Below, in pieces: positions 1 to 10,689 of a stretch of 64,000 nucleotides of DNA. The notes under the pieces were generated by a model. It was not told the DNA's origin. It searched no databases and saw nothing but the letters and a program-made list of their open reading frames with translations. The stretch is from the NCBI GenBank assembly GCA_963966185.1, contig CAWZYM010000265.1, forward strand, positions 1 through 64,000, in the 5' to 3' direction. Position numbers and translations under genes: made by a program. The DNA is from Rhabditoides inermis. Lineage: Eukaryota > Nematoda > Chromadorea > Rhabditida > Rhabditidae. Within the stretch, counting starts at the first letter, position 1. Each line of letters opens with the position of its first letter.

Positions 1-983
1 CTCATCTCCCAACTCTATGGGGGCATATTCGACAGCCACAAGCCGAGCGCCGACGCTGAGTACCTCATGTGAGTGTGTGAGAGAGAGGGGGGGGGGGGGG
101 GAGAGTGAGAGTGAGAGAGAGAGAGGGAGAGGGGGAAAGAGAGAGAGAGAGAGAGGGGAGAGAGATAGATGTCTCGGTTGCAGGAACTCGTGCTCGCCCG
201 CCTCGTCGGTGCACGGCGCTGAGAGTTGACACGCGGCGGGGTCTCCTGTGAGGCAGACTCCACCACACCTCGCTTCTGCTATCGTCATGCAGGTATGCTG
301 CGCGTAGCAAAACGGAAGTATCGGCGCGTTTCAAATAGCTGTCAGTCGGAAAATTCCTTCGAAACACGGCCAAACAGCGTTTCGAAAGGGGCGATTTGAA
401 GAGACTGACCGCACTTTTGAAGAGACCGACCGTAGCGCTGCCTGTCAACTAACCCAACTAGCCGATTGGAAACACTGACGTGATTCGAGTAGTCTATTGC
501 TTCGCTTGTGCTAATCATCTAGCATCGGGTACCATCTCACTGTTCCACCTGCCGCTGCTTGCAGTCCACCCTTCCACCTCACCTGTCGTCCACCTCACCT
601 GTCGGCTGCGCGCCGCCTCCGCCGCTAGACAGGTACTCGCCGGATGAGGAGAGGGAGGAGACCCGCCGCGTGTCGCGCCACGCACCCCGCCACAACGTGA
701 GTACGCCAGTAGCAGCTCATCACCACGTCGTGTGTTCGTAGTCTACACGGTGAAGAATAATGTGTTCGTTTCAACTTCCCCACAATCTCTTCTTGTCCAC
801 CTCTCACCAAGGTGGTAGTCATTCGGGAAACACAGCTCTATGAGCAATGTGATTGGGAAGTGGACACACACATATTTGCAGTTTGTCGACCCGTACCCGC
901 TCGCTCCGCCCCCGCTCGTCACGCCCACACAGCTGGCGGCGCCCTGGTCTGGAGACTGTTTCTACAATCCCTACGTCTTCTAG
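1..983 (+). CDS. 3'-terminal exons of an unidentified proline-rich protein gene (partial)
   Basis: I do not recognise this gene. An open frame from base 1 ends at a GTGAGT donor at 69. Exon-like segments follow at 184-208 (acceptor TTGCAG, weak donor GTGCAC), 565-696 (acceptor GCTTGCAG, donor GTGAGT) and 882-983 (acceptor TTTGCAG), ending at TAG 981-983. Joined this way the phases agree and give a C-terminus rich in Pro, Ser and Arg that ends Asn-Pro-Tyr-Val-Phe. The codons are GC-rich, unlike the AT-rich sequence downstream. An alternative is that exon 184 simply runs to the TGA at 227-229, making a shorter isoform. The 5' part lies outside the window. The first intron is mostly a GA microsatellite. 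Confidence 0.45.
70..168. repeat. Purine (GA)n/G-run microsatellite
   Basis: A polypurine tract of GA repeats with an internal run of about 14 G, lying in the first intron of the partial gene at the window start. Open frames through it on both strands are compositional artefacts. Confidence 0.9.
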
Positions 984-3410
984 CTGCTAGCTGCCCCGAC
1001 ACAGTCAGACACATAGTAGAATTCCATATGTCTATGGCATAGTAGTATCTCCCTTCCCGCCCACCGTATCCGTTTCGTTGCTTACTTACCATTTGTCGCG
1101 ACGTTCAGTGTCTCACACAGTATTTGTTTGTCTTTTGTGACTTGTGTTTTGTTTGTTTTGGTGGTGGGAATTAGTAGTAAGTGAGGGGAGTGTTTGGGAT
1201 TGGAGTGAAATTTTGTTCCGTTTTAACCTACACATCTATTAACCTATCTCGTATCAAGTGTGTTGCATTATCTATTCACTCCACGTATTCGATAAAAAGT
1301 TATTAAAAGAGAAGACTTTTTTCGAAGAGTGATAAAAACCCAAACACGATTGACACTTGTGAAAAATGTGTTTTGATTTCAATGAGAAAAAGGAGAAACA
1401 AAGAATAAAATGTGTTTTTGTTGTCTGTGCGACAAAAATGATAGAGAAAGAAGGCGACATCCTTGATAGTCAGACTCTGATTATCAAATTGACAAAATGG
1501 CGATGTCATACTCTTATAACACATCGATTTATCGATTTGATTGTCTACACATGACCAGAAAGCGATACCTCCTTGAAAAAGATGAGGTCACTACATTCAC
1601 ATTGTGATGACTATATAATGTACTTTTTATATATAATGTAAGTTTCTGCTCACAAGTTTCTGCTGTCAAGTGCGTTATCTAATCTTGAACACTCAAACTA
1701 AATTTGAATAAACAAAAAAATCAAAGGTTCACTAGCACAGTACTATCTAAATATATGTACTGATATACTCAAGTGCAAACTGCTAGCGATGTTGTAGTGT
1801 AGTGTGAGTGTAAGGGGTAAGGACAAATACGAATACCATTTTTACAATGATCTAGCTAAACCTTGCGTAATCCATTGCATTCCTAGAGATACAAAAAGCT
1901 ATTTAAAAGTTCTCGAATACAAATGTCTAGTGGCTTACTACAATGTGAGGGAAAGGGCAAATATCTATATCAGTTAGCCAGTTCTCGGGCCAAGTTTAAA
2001 GATTAGTTCAAAAACCGTTCTACTTATTGAAGATACACAACTATTGAAACGTTTTTGATTTCAAACTGCCAGTGGCTTAGTATAGTGTGCGGACAAGAAC
2101 AAACACAAGTTATACAATTCTCAAGCCCAGTTATTCCCTATAGAGCTCTAGACGTACAAACCTAGTCAAGTACACTTAAATACAAAACGCTAGCGGCTTA
2201 TATAGACATTGTGTCAGAGGGAAGGTTATTTCAAACGTGACTGTCTGGTATATGCATCGGACCTGACCGACCGAGTGCACTATCTTCTGCGCTTTTCATC
2301 TATTTCGAACCGTTCTTTAGTTAAAACTTGAAAGTAATCCATTCGTTCTTGAGAGATGTTCACTAGTGTTTGAAATTGTCTGAATTAGTCTTTATCAGCA
2401 CATTCATCACGTTTTTCTTATGAAGTTATCTTTTTTTTACATGGGTTGCGAGAAAATAAGATACAAACACTCCAAATCAATTAATCAATGGTTTAAACAG
2501 TTATTGCTTTCACACAGAGCATGCTATTTAATCACGTATACTGTGCGGATTCTTTTGCCATGCGGAACACATTTAAAATTTGAACTTCGAGAAAAATCAG
2601 GTTTGGTATTCCTGAAGTATCATCATTATTTGATGAATGCGCGGCACTTTCATTAACTTAGATTTTTTCAAATCCCGTTGATGTAGTTATATTTCTTGTT
2701 TCGAGTTCGAAAAAAAATGACTGTGAAAGATTAACAATTATAATTAATAACTAACTGATTTGGGAAAAAAGAAAATAAAGTTTTTGCTGACATGAAAAAG
2801 TTTGTTTTCCTGTATCTTTATGAAAAAAAACTAGCTACGATCGTCAGTCGGCGTGAGAACTGATCGATAAAGTTGAAACGAGTATTTGAGATTCAGTCAT
2901 TCACTGTTACAAAAAAGCGCAGTTTCTAATTCAGTCACTAAAGTATCAACTCACAAGAGTCAGTGAACAGTGGCAAGTTTTTTCGGAGTTGTTCGCTTTC
3001 TGTTTGTTCGTTCAGCTGATATATTTTTCCAAACATTAATGTTTATGCTTCTACTTGTCTTCAATACTACATAAGGAGGAGAAAATCAAAATATTCCAAC
3101 TAATTTTTTTTTCAAGACAGTTTTTGATGGCACCGAATGAGACAAATGTGGTGCAGAGTGAAACCGACTTAACTGCTAAACTTTTGCATAGCTTTTTACA
3201 GATGGATACATTTGGGTCGTCGTAAGACAACGTTTTGGCAGGCATATCTGTAAAACTCCGAAATGTTCAATTGATTTGACTCTGAACCAGAATTTTTTTT
3301 CTGATGCAATTCGAAATTTCAATTCCACTTATGAATCGATTTTTTCAATTTCGTTCGATCAAGTTAAAAATTAGTTTTGTACAGTTAGTACTCTACTTGA
3401 CTAGTCTCAT
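984..3410. other. AT-rich gene-poor interval
   Basis: No convincing exon structure on either strand. Short open frames here have no splice context or recognisable motif. The only feature seen is the dispersed repeat at about 1785-2250. Paralogy with the other modules becomes continuous at about 3415. Confidence 0.6.
1785..2250. repeat. Dispersed upstream repeat (module edge)
   Basis: The part around 1785-2000 matches, with point differences, 13810-13960 and its copies at about 35515-35655 and 45750-45890, and 24670-24920 with its copy at 62345-62480/62905-63010. The part at 2140-2250 matches 24950-25070 in the opposite orientation. It marks the 5' edge of the duplicated srx modules. Confidence 0.65.
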
Positions 3411-4012
3411 TAATCGAGGGCGCGCCTGTTTGACATTTGATAAGTTGAGAGGTTGTCGTTTTAAAGAGAGGGAGAAACTAAACAAATCAACGTATAATCA
3501 TGTTGGTCCCAAGCCACCTGTATATACTCGCACTCCAGCACTGTTCTCGGTCTAGTAGACGGAAAGATAATGAAAACAATAGTAAATACATTCCCAATTT
3601 CGAACAAAAGATCGCAGATCACCGAAAACAACCGAAAATAGTTGGTGGGAGTTTTCAGTTCTCTGAAATAGTCATAAAAATGGTCTAAAATGAAGTTACA
3701 CACTTGTTTGATAGCGTTGATATGATGTATATGGGAAGGGAAAAAGAGCAGATGGCTTCGGAAACAATATAGAGAACGCAAGCTGGAAAAAGGCCGATAT
3801 CCACAGTTCGAATATTTCATTTTACGCCAGAAATAGATAAAAACGGCTTTTGTTTATTAGTGCACTATGTATATGTCATTGTGAACTACATATGACCAGT
3901 TTCGCTGTTATGTGGTCATTTTTCGTTCTTGCGATTCACACGATGAGACGTTCGTGAACGTTTTCCTGTTCGCACACATCACTTCCGTGATCTTGTTCCG
4001 GGTTCTATGTAT

Positions 4013-4366
4013 TCAGTGGCGACTTATTTTTGACTCGGAGTATTATTAAACAATATAGTAACCTAACACAATTGCAATTTTCGCGAAAGAACGACGATTC
4101 TGCGTTACTTTCGAATCTGCCACTGCCACGGATGCAGACGAAAATTTGAATTACTCGCCAACGCTTCAATACTGCACGTTCGGGTCGGAGACATAAGCGC
4201 AAATGAACGACGCCCTCTCACTTGCTTCATCGCTCAGTGCATGTGCGCTGCGTTATGCCCCCCGACCTTTGCGGGTTCGATTCCGGTTACTGCCAAATGT
4301 TTTGCTCGTGTGAAAATGAGGAGTTGTGGCAGGTTGTGGCAAAAATAAGTCGCCACTGTTCCTTTA
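4013..4366 (+). mobile_element. Short TIR element with tRNA-like core (5' end eroded), module A1
   Basis: The right end carries the inverted repeat GTCGCCACTGTTCCTTTAA and the left end an eroded counterpart. The body has a tRNA-like stretch with an A-box-like segment (about 4228-4245) and a good B box (GGTTCGATTCC, about 4277-4287). Related copies are at 14201-14544, 36665-37012, 46135-46479, 54310-54652 and 55599-55865. It lies about 300 bp upstream of the srx start in modules A and B. Either a SINE with fortuitous terminal repeats or a MITE that acquired a tRNA-like core. Confidence 0.6.
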
Positions 4367-4658
4367 ACATCGAGAAGCCTGTTCTCTATTTTGACCTGAC
4401 GTAAGAATCTTGAGACTAATCCCTAAACAACATTCCCCATATGCCAAAACAGTCCGCGTCAACAACCAAAACAGTCCGCGTCAACAAACCTGCGTCAACA
4501 AAGCTAATCCACTAATCCGCATGGTTTTATTCAGTGAGTAACAGAAAGCGGGTAAACTTGACAACCTATGCAACAGTTCTTGAGACATTAACATCATCCT
4601 GTTTGCAAACTGCATGAAGTATAAAAGAAGTAAGACGAGATGACTGTTACAGCCTACA

Positions 4659-7380
4659 ATGCCGATAGAGGAGCACCACATCGCAGCCACGCTCGTTTTC
4701 CTCGTGAGTTATCGGTTATCAGACGTTCTCTCCGAAATCAAAAACCACAAGTTCAGATCTCGGCGTCTGGGCTGGCCATCAATGTCACTCTCCTTCTCCT
4801 CATTCGTTTCGTCAAATCTCTCCACAACTCGTTCGGAATTCTCACCACCGGACAAGTGAGCATTTCTTTTCGGTTTCTACATTTTCCGATCTCTGCGTTT
4901 AGATTCTCGCCAACGCCATCTTCCTATGCTGCTGGACGTTTGTGTTCTCTCCCACAGTTTTCTTGTGAGTTTGCATTTCGAAGCAAAATTAATTGAAAAT
5001 CTCTGTGACAATATAACAATAGTGTTTTTTGTAAACCTTGCCTTTGTTCAAAGTTGTTGTGTTTTCACAAACTGAGTGTTTTCAGAAAACACTATATTTT
5101 TCATGAAAACATCAGAAAACTGAGAAGACGCTCTAGCCGTAGGTCCGGACAGATGATCACTACAGTAACTACTGATGGTTTCTTTTTGTTGATACGAGTT
5201 TACGTTTGAACAAAAATGTGCCACAGTATTTGTTTAGCGTTGAACGCGGTGTTGTATCTCAAGATCGCTAATTCGTCAGATTACTTGCAAATTTGATAGA
5301 ATTAGTGGGTATCTTTAATAGGCTTTAATGCCGTAACTAAAGGCACTCTCTAGAAGCGAAAAAAATTGCTTACAATGATAATTAAAAGTCAGTCGCAATA
5401 GTAATAGTAATCTGCTTGAACTTTTTTACTTGTGTCAGTCAGTCAAGCTTCTGGAACGTTTGTTCACTAAAAACAAACCTAAAGAGAAAAACGCACGATT
5501 AATTTTGAGTGCTCGGTCTTTTTTGTGTGTAACCATCACTCTCACGTCGCTAGCGACTGCACTCAAAAGGCCATACGTTTCGAGATATTTACGTTGCAAA
5601 TTTTGAAGCCAAACCGTGTGAATTGCTTTTGCGGTCTGTCACTCTGTTCACGCGAGCTGTGAAGCAGCGGTGTTGGCCTAGTGGTTAGAGCGGTCGTCTG
5701 TCATGCGGCAGGTTTGGGGTTCGCTTCCAGTCGACGCATTTCATTTTGCCGATTCTCTCCGGACTTGTACTTTTTGGTTCGAATGGTTGGAATAACGGAT
5801 GGTGAGGGGATCATGTGTGGAATCCTTCGTCGATATTGTTTTTTTTTCTTCAAAAAAACAGTTTGAAGATCGCAAAAACATTTAGTTTTTAGCCCTCAAC
5901 AATACACATGACCGTTCGATTTGAAAAAAAAATAATGAGAGGAGTTTTCTACCAACTGTCACCAAAAAGGACGGAGAGAATCGGCAAAATGAAATGCGTC
6001 GACTGGAAGGGGAAGCGAACCCCAAACCTGCCGCATGACAGACGACCGCTCTAACCACCAGGCCACCACCGCTGCTTCACAGCTCGCGTGAATAGAGTGA
6101 CAGGTCGCAAAAGCAATCCACGGTCACATAGCTCCAAAAATTGAAACGTAAATGTAAATAGTAAATATCTCGAAACGTATTTTGATATCAGTTTGGTCAC
6201 CATAGGCTTCTGTGACCCAAACGACACTCCGAGATTTGAAAAAAATGCATTTGCTAATCAACAACTTGCTACTTGCAAAGTACGCATTCATTGATTCATT
6301 CGGTCGTCACGAGTTGATTCCAGCGACCTCACTTCTCTCAAGAAGGCGTCGTTCTCGGGACATGTGGGCACAATCCAGCTGATGTGCTATGACATTGCCA
6401 TATTCTCACACTTTTTCGTGTCCATCAACAGGTTCTGCGCCATATTCACACCGATGGCGTACATGAAAGTAAGGAAAGAAGAAGTGATAAAAATGATGCA
6501 AAACGACAAAATAAGTGGTTATGGAGAAGAGATTCAGAGTATGAGAAAAATAAAAGAAGAAAGAAAGAGAGAGAGATGAAGAGTTTCAGTACTTCACTCA
6601 ACGTCTCGCCAAGTGGCTAGTGTTGATGATGTGGTCTGCGTCCATCTTCACCTCTCTCCACTTCTACACATTCAGTAAGCAACCTTTCTCGCACACAACA
6701 TCTGAAAAAAACGTTCCAGAGCGCTGCTACTTCACGTTTTTCGAAGATTTTTGGGCGTTTGGTTTCATTCCGGACGCGTTCTGCCAGGAAATCGGCTACA
6801 AGTTCGACTTTCTCAAGTGAGTGATATGTCATGTTTCACTTTCAATCCGTTCTCGATCGCAGGGCGATGACGTTCCTCGTTCTGATCTGTGTGTTCGACA
6901 CGACCACTCTCGTCAAGGTGTTCGTCGTCAACAGACTGGTAGGAATTAGTATATTTTGCGTCTCAATACCTCATTTCTTCAGAGAAACCGCAACTCAGGA
7001 AAGACTTGGACGTCCACGCAAAACAAGCAGATCAACTTTCTGAAACAGGTCTAACAGACTCTAGTGAATAAGTACATGTGCTTACCATTTCAGGCGTGCC
7101 TGCAGGCGGTGGTGTTCCTAGGCGAGCTGGTCATCTACTTCTACGTGTCGCCGTGGTTCGGCAGCCGACTGGCCAGGTTCTCGCTCACCTCGTGTCTGTG
7201 GGCCGGACTGGCAGGCGTCGACGGGTGAGGAAGAGGGGGAGAAATGGTCCACACCTCTAGTCTTGCAGCTTCATCACCTTCTTCTACAACAAGGATTTCC
7301 GCAACATTCTCCACACCAAGCTCAACAGCGCAGCCGCCAACGTTTTCCAGTCAGCCGTTTCTCCTCTTTTTTGTGTATGA
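4659..7380 (+). CDS. Serpentine receptor class X (Srx) 7TM GPCR, paralogue A copy 1
   Basis: Predicted nematode chemoreceptor of the 7TM_GPCR_Srx family, acting in the plasma membrane, probably of sensory cilia (family knowledge). Ten exons: 4659-4703, 4757-4855, 4903-4964, 6324-6468, 6590-6674, 6720-6816, 6863-6938, 6983-7048, 7094-7224, 7269-7380. All introns are GT-AG and phases agree, giving about 305 aa, normal for the family. TM1 spans exons 1-2. The Asn-Arg-Phe-Cys motif after TM3 is at about residues 104-107. The aromatic-rich TM5-TM7 region is in exons 7-10. The ATG at 4659 is chosen because it opens the frame just before TM1. Intron 3 is 1.36 kb and holds a fold-back element. The gene stops at TGA 7378-7380 inside a 20-bp difference from paralogue B; sequence matching B's last exon (7461-7560) remains downstream but is not reachable in frame. 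Confidence 0.85.
5668..5740 (+). other. tRNA-Asp-like segment (left arm), not a functional tRNA
   Basis: Has an A box (TGGCCTAGTGG), an anticodon-region stretch resembling tRNA-Asp (CTGTCATGCGG) and a B-box-like GGTTCGCTTCC. The acceptor ends do not pair, so it is a tRNA-derived internal promoter-like segment rather than a tRNA gene. Confidence 0.7.
5999..6073 (-). other. tRNA-Asp-like segment (right arm)
   Basis: Inverted counterpart of the left-arm segment with a short extra stretch after the B box. It would direct transcription toward the left arm if active. Confidence 0.7.
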
Positions 7381-7460
7381 CAACTCGTGAGTAGGCTCTG
7401 AACCTACACTTGTGAAAACAAGAAACAGTGGTTTCCACAAAACGTGTTTCATTCAGAGCT

Positions 7461-7603
7461 CCCACGATGCAGTCGTCAGTGCACGGCTTGGGCACCGCGC
7501 ACGCGATGAGCCACAGCACTACGGAGCCGGCGAGGAAGACGATTCGATCCAACACGCATCTATGATCATCTCAACTTCAATCAACACACCCGCACACCAC
7601 TGA
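7461..7603 (+). pseudogene. Remnant of srx terminal exon (module A1)
   Basis: Starts after a CAG acceptor and matches the functional last exon of paralogue B (18226-18334), including the Met-Gln-Ser-Ser start of that tail. In module A it cannot be joined in frame because an inserted stretch before the upstream donor introduces TGA. The same is true in A2 and A3. Confidence 0.6.
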
Positions 7604-7817
7604 GCAACAATCTGTTTCCATAGACAACACTTTTCGTGATCGTACGTATGCAATAAATTATTCAATTTCGTTTGCGTAGCGAGACGAGGAAGGCGCTATG
7701 TGGGCGGACCCTACTCGCTGCGTGGCAGTCCACTATACCACAACACGCACCGCGAGAAAATACACCATTCTACGGTTCTCTTAGTTTTTCCTGCCCACCC
7801 AACCACATCTTTTACAG

Positions 7818-8127
7818 AGCCCCTGGCCGGAGCTGTCGCCGCCATTGGCGTATGTAGCAGCAGGAGAGAAGTCTGAACACCTTGCACGCGCAGCTATCGC
7901 TGCCCGAGCCGCCCTGTTGACCAGACGTGCCTACGCCAGTGCCATCAAGCAGCTGCGAGCGTTCGTCGCCAAAAAGGACCTCCCGCCCAACGCCGCCGAG
8001 ACACTGGTCGCCTTTCTCCTTGTTAAGTGGAAACAAGGAGCGTCAGCGTCGTCGCTACGAAGGGTCGCGGCAGCCGCCAGGTTCGGTTCACAGCTTGTTT
8101 TTCTGCTCAAAAAAACTCCCCCTTACC
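7818..8127 (+). pseudogene. Tyrosine recombinase-like N-terminal (SAM-like) fragment, truncated
   Basis: The frame opens right after a TTTACAG acceptor-like site and encodes an Ala/Arg/Leu-rich segment. The pattern (Thr-Arg-Arg-Ala-Tyr followed by a helix, then Pro, a hydrophobic helix and a Gly-x-Ser-x-x-Ser-Leu motif) resembles the core-binding domain of phage-integrase-type recombinases, as in DIRS/PAT or Crypton elements of nematodes. GC content is much higher than in the surroundings. It is cut off by the fold-back element starting at 8128, and no catalytic domain is visible. Copies at 30022-30331 and 40259-40568 look the same. The family call rests on pattern only. Confidence 0.45.
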
Positions 8128-8530
8128 TTAAGGGAATACTTACCTACTCGGTAGACCCTAACGCTTGTTCGGATCTCTGCGCTCTCCGTGAAAGCATACT
8201 ATTTCGTCTTCCACTCGCGTGTTCGAGCCTCTATAGCATCGATAGACCAAAACAGGAGCGTTTGACCCTAACGAATTCCCATTACAATCCGAGCGATAGA
8301 GGGTTGTTAGAGGGTTGATAGAGGCTCGCCTCTTTTTGAGGCAATCTCCATCAACCTTCTATTACCCCTCTATCGAGCCTCGAACGCGCTTCGATCAAGG
8401 CTCCTGTTTGGGTACATCGATGCGATAAAGGCTCGAACACGCGAGTTGAAGACGAAATAGTCTGCTTTCACGGAGAGCGCAAAGGTCCGAACAAGCATTT
8501 GGGTCTACCGAGTAGCTAAGAACCCCTTAA
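8128..8530. mobile_element. Fold-back MITE flanked by TTAA (module A1)
   Basis: Arms of about 130-190 bp beginning around 8135 and ending around 8525 are inverted copies (shared core CTACTCGGTAGACCC). The outermost bases are TTAAGGG and CCCCTTAA, consistent with a TTAA target duplication of the piggyBac type, with the element proper at 8132-8526. Copies are at 30332-30734 and 40569-40971. Confidence 0.65.
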
Positions 8531-8656
8531 TAGCGATGTCGCCGGTCTATCGCCTCTTGTCGGACGGTTTGGAGCGATAGCGGGCGCCGCCATCGCAGCA
8601 GCAGCTAGAGGAAGGAGCGTAATTCACTACAAGCCCTTTATCATGAGCGAACTGAA

Positions 8657-9120
8657 TTACAACCAGCGCGGTAGCGCTGGTTGGTTTGTGTTAAGACAAG
8701 TCGCGCGCTAGAATCGGCAAAAGGCGACTGAACGAAAGTTCCCTTAGAATCTTTGCGAGAACAATATGATGCTGATGGATGTTATCAGGATGTTAGAAAA
8801 TGGTTAAGTTTCGATTGGTAACGATAGCTGTTGTAGGAAGCGAGATACGCGCGCGCGCCCTGAGGGGCAGGCAATCCCCCGTGTACGAATGGTTTTCTAG
8901 GGGGGGGGGGGGGTGGCGCGCACCGGCTGTCCCCAGCAGACAGGGAGTGCACAATCCGCACTGCCTGTGGATCGCACTGATATCGTTCAGTTTGCGTGGC
9001 CTGCCGTGCGCGCAGTAGTGTTGTGGTTAGCGATTGCGCCCGTTGAGATACATAGCTCGAGTTCGGTACCGGCAGGAGGCAAAATTTTTGTACTACATGA
9101 TTTCAAATAAAAATGACATT
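8657..9120 (-). mobile_element. Hairpin-ended dispersed repeat, reverse orientation (module A1)
   Basis: Begins TTACAACC followed by a perfect hairpin (CAACCAGCGC, 4-nt loop, GCGCTGGTTG). It continues with a GC/G-run segment and a degenerate tRNA-like stretch (about 9018-9068). The reverse complement matches the 3' parts of the elements at 15703-17313, 23648-24576 and 47618-49220. The base after the hairpin end is T in every copy. The far end is not defined here and may be truncated near the (ATC)n tract. Confidence 0.6.
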
Positions 9121-9138
9121 GGGGTTGTACATTTTCCT

Positions 9139-9140
<2 letters not shown>

Positions 9141-9182
<42 letters not shown>

Positions 9183-9183
9183 T
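9141..9183. repeat. (ATC)n microsatellite
   Basis: About 14 units here but only about 7 in the module A2 (31344-31366) and A3 (41581-41603) copies, a length difference between otherwise nearly identical segments. Confidence 0.9.
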
Positions 9184-9332
9184 TTTTTTATTGTATCTAA
9201 ACAATATTTTACGGATCAATGGTACACATGTACACTTATATGATCACAAGAACGTCGAGAAAATTTTAGAGGAATTTCAATTGCTTATCGATTAGGAAAA
9301 GGAAACCTGAGTACGGTAGGGAATACATACTG

Positions 9333-9770
9333 TAGAGACCCCAATGAACATTTGTGTGACCCAAGCGGAATCCTGTGTTCTAATGATCTAATATGCAAAT
9401 ATGCAAAGCACTGGGTTTTAACCTATGCAGTTAGTTATCTTCAGGGTTTTAACCTATGCAGTTAGATAGCATTCGGTTAGCTGATTTCAGGCATACTTTG
9501 TTTGTGGCTGAATATACTGTGCTAATACCCAAAAAATTAGTAAATGTCGTCGATGACGTCATCATTCTCTCTGATCTCGCCGCCCTCTCTGTCACGTTGC
9601 CCTGTTGAAAGCGCGCGCTCCGGTGCGCGCGTTTGGCGCGGAATTGTGGCGCGCGTATAAAGTAAACATAGAACATTCATATATATTTCGAAACTACATA
9701 ACTGAAGTCAGATTATAATAATAATATGGTTAGGAAATTTTGAAATCACAATTATTGATTGGGGTCCCTA
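9333..9770. mobile_element. Mutator-like MITE, 438 bp, 9-bp target duplication (module A1)
   Basis: Ends are TAGAGACCCCAAT and its near-perfect inverse ATTGGGGTCCCTA, flanked by the direct repeat TACATACTG at 9324-9332 and 9771-9779. The interior includes a GCGCGC-rich patch. No coding capacity. The 9-bp duplication is typical of Mutator-superfamily elements. A second family member is at 62487-62900 in reverse orientation. Confidence 0.8.
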
Positions 9771-9779
9771 TACATACTG

Positions 9780-10653
9780 AGCGGAATTTTATTCACAATT
9801 TCGAGGCAACGATGAGTGAAGAAAGCTTTAGTTGTGTTATTTGTTGCTCTAGAAAGTGGATAGAGTTTGTCGGAATCAACACAAAGATCAATGTAGAGAC
9901 CGCAAGTGGGCGGGGCATAGGGTCACTCAAAAGCCGTCGTTTTACACCTTTCTTACCGCGACATCTGACAATCTTTAAATTATGATCAGCTTGTAGCTTG
10001 ATTTTTTCCCTACACAAAAATATACTATTTTGATGTGTCAGAGATGTTATAAGATAGACTGTCAAATATGCATAACCATGTGCACGCGCGGGCCCCCATG
10101 CGCGAGTGAATAGGTGAGGGAGAGAGTGAAGAGAGTGTGCGCGGGAAAAGAGAGTGCGCAGGCGGCCAGAGCGGGGCACTGTTGGGGTGAAGCGACGGTT
10201 TTCGGCACAGTGAGGGGGCATTTGGCGCGCGGCCAATTCACAGTTACTCGAGTAAAACCAACTAGTACAACGAATGACATATGTTTTCGGATACAAGTAA
10301 GTATGATCTACCACATGGATGGTATGAAATGTCTTGAATTTCGATTCGTACTCATCACTTGCGGTCTCTAGATCAATGTCACCTCGCAACACCTTGTACA
10401 CGAACACTACGTCTCTTTTATCTCTGCGGTGGGAAAGAGACTCTAGACCTAGACGAGCCCGCACGTGGTCATTAGACAAGTGAGAGAAGCCGCATCGATA
10501 TGCTAGACGAGTTAGAAACAAGGATTGGACGGATTCAAGCGTATCCTTGTCGACTTGGTAGTATGGCGAGTAAATCTCAGTGACATATTCAAGAATAGAA
10601 CGGACATATATGATGTAGGCTTGTGCGAGAACCTTTTCGTTCCGGATGCGCAA
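9780..10653 (-). pseudogene. CR1/Jockey-like reverse transcriptase C-terminal fragment, interrupted by a MITE
   Basis: The minus-strand frame reads like the C-terminal third of a non-LTR retrotransposon RT: an Ile-Leu-Glu-Tyr motif, then Glu-Ser-Val-Gln, Leu-Gly-Leu-x-Ser-Leu and a Val-Tyr-Lys-Val-Leu-x-Gly motif. The intact-frame form in A2 (31935-32351) and A3 (42172-42588) is 138 codons. In A1 it is split by the 475-bp insertion at 9895-10369. Catalytic RT motifs are absent, so it is a dead fragment. Confidence 0.75.
9895..10369. mobile_element. 475-bp MITE with 14-bp perfect TIRs and 10-bp target duplication, only in module A1
   Basis: Ends AGAGACCGCAAGTG / CACTTGCGGTCTCT are perfect inverses, flanked by AGATCAATGT at 9885-9894 and 10370-10379. 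Modules A2 (around 32078) and A3 (around 42315) have the single uninterrupted AGATCAATGT, proving insertion. No coding capacity. A 9-11 bp duplication suggests the Mutator superfamily. Confidence 0.9.
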
Positions 10654-10689
10654 TGTGAAAAAGAGAAAGTTGATTTTTTGGTTGGCCTT

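Larger units (their letters stand above)
5575..6235. mobile_element. Fold-back element with a tRNA-like segment in each arm (srx A1 intron 3)
   Basis: Two long inverted arms flank a short AT-rich spacer. Each arm contains the same tRNA-Asp-like stretch, at 5668-5740 (+) and 5999-6073 (-). In copy A2 the left arm extends further (from about 27675), matching the right arm out to about 28436. A1 has lost roughly 280 bp of the left arm. The whole element lies inside intron 3 of an otherwise intact receptor gene. Exact ends and target duplication cannot be set because paralogue B retains only the right flank. Confidence 0.7.

Noticed and set aside
65..448. Ser/Pro-Leu-rich frames across the GA microsatellite
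   Set aside because: Purely compositional; the tract is intronic between a good donor and acceptor.
9034..9295. Poly-Ile and poly-Ser frames over the (ATC)n tract
   Set aside because: Microsatellite translation artefacts whose length changes between module copies.
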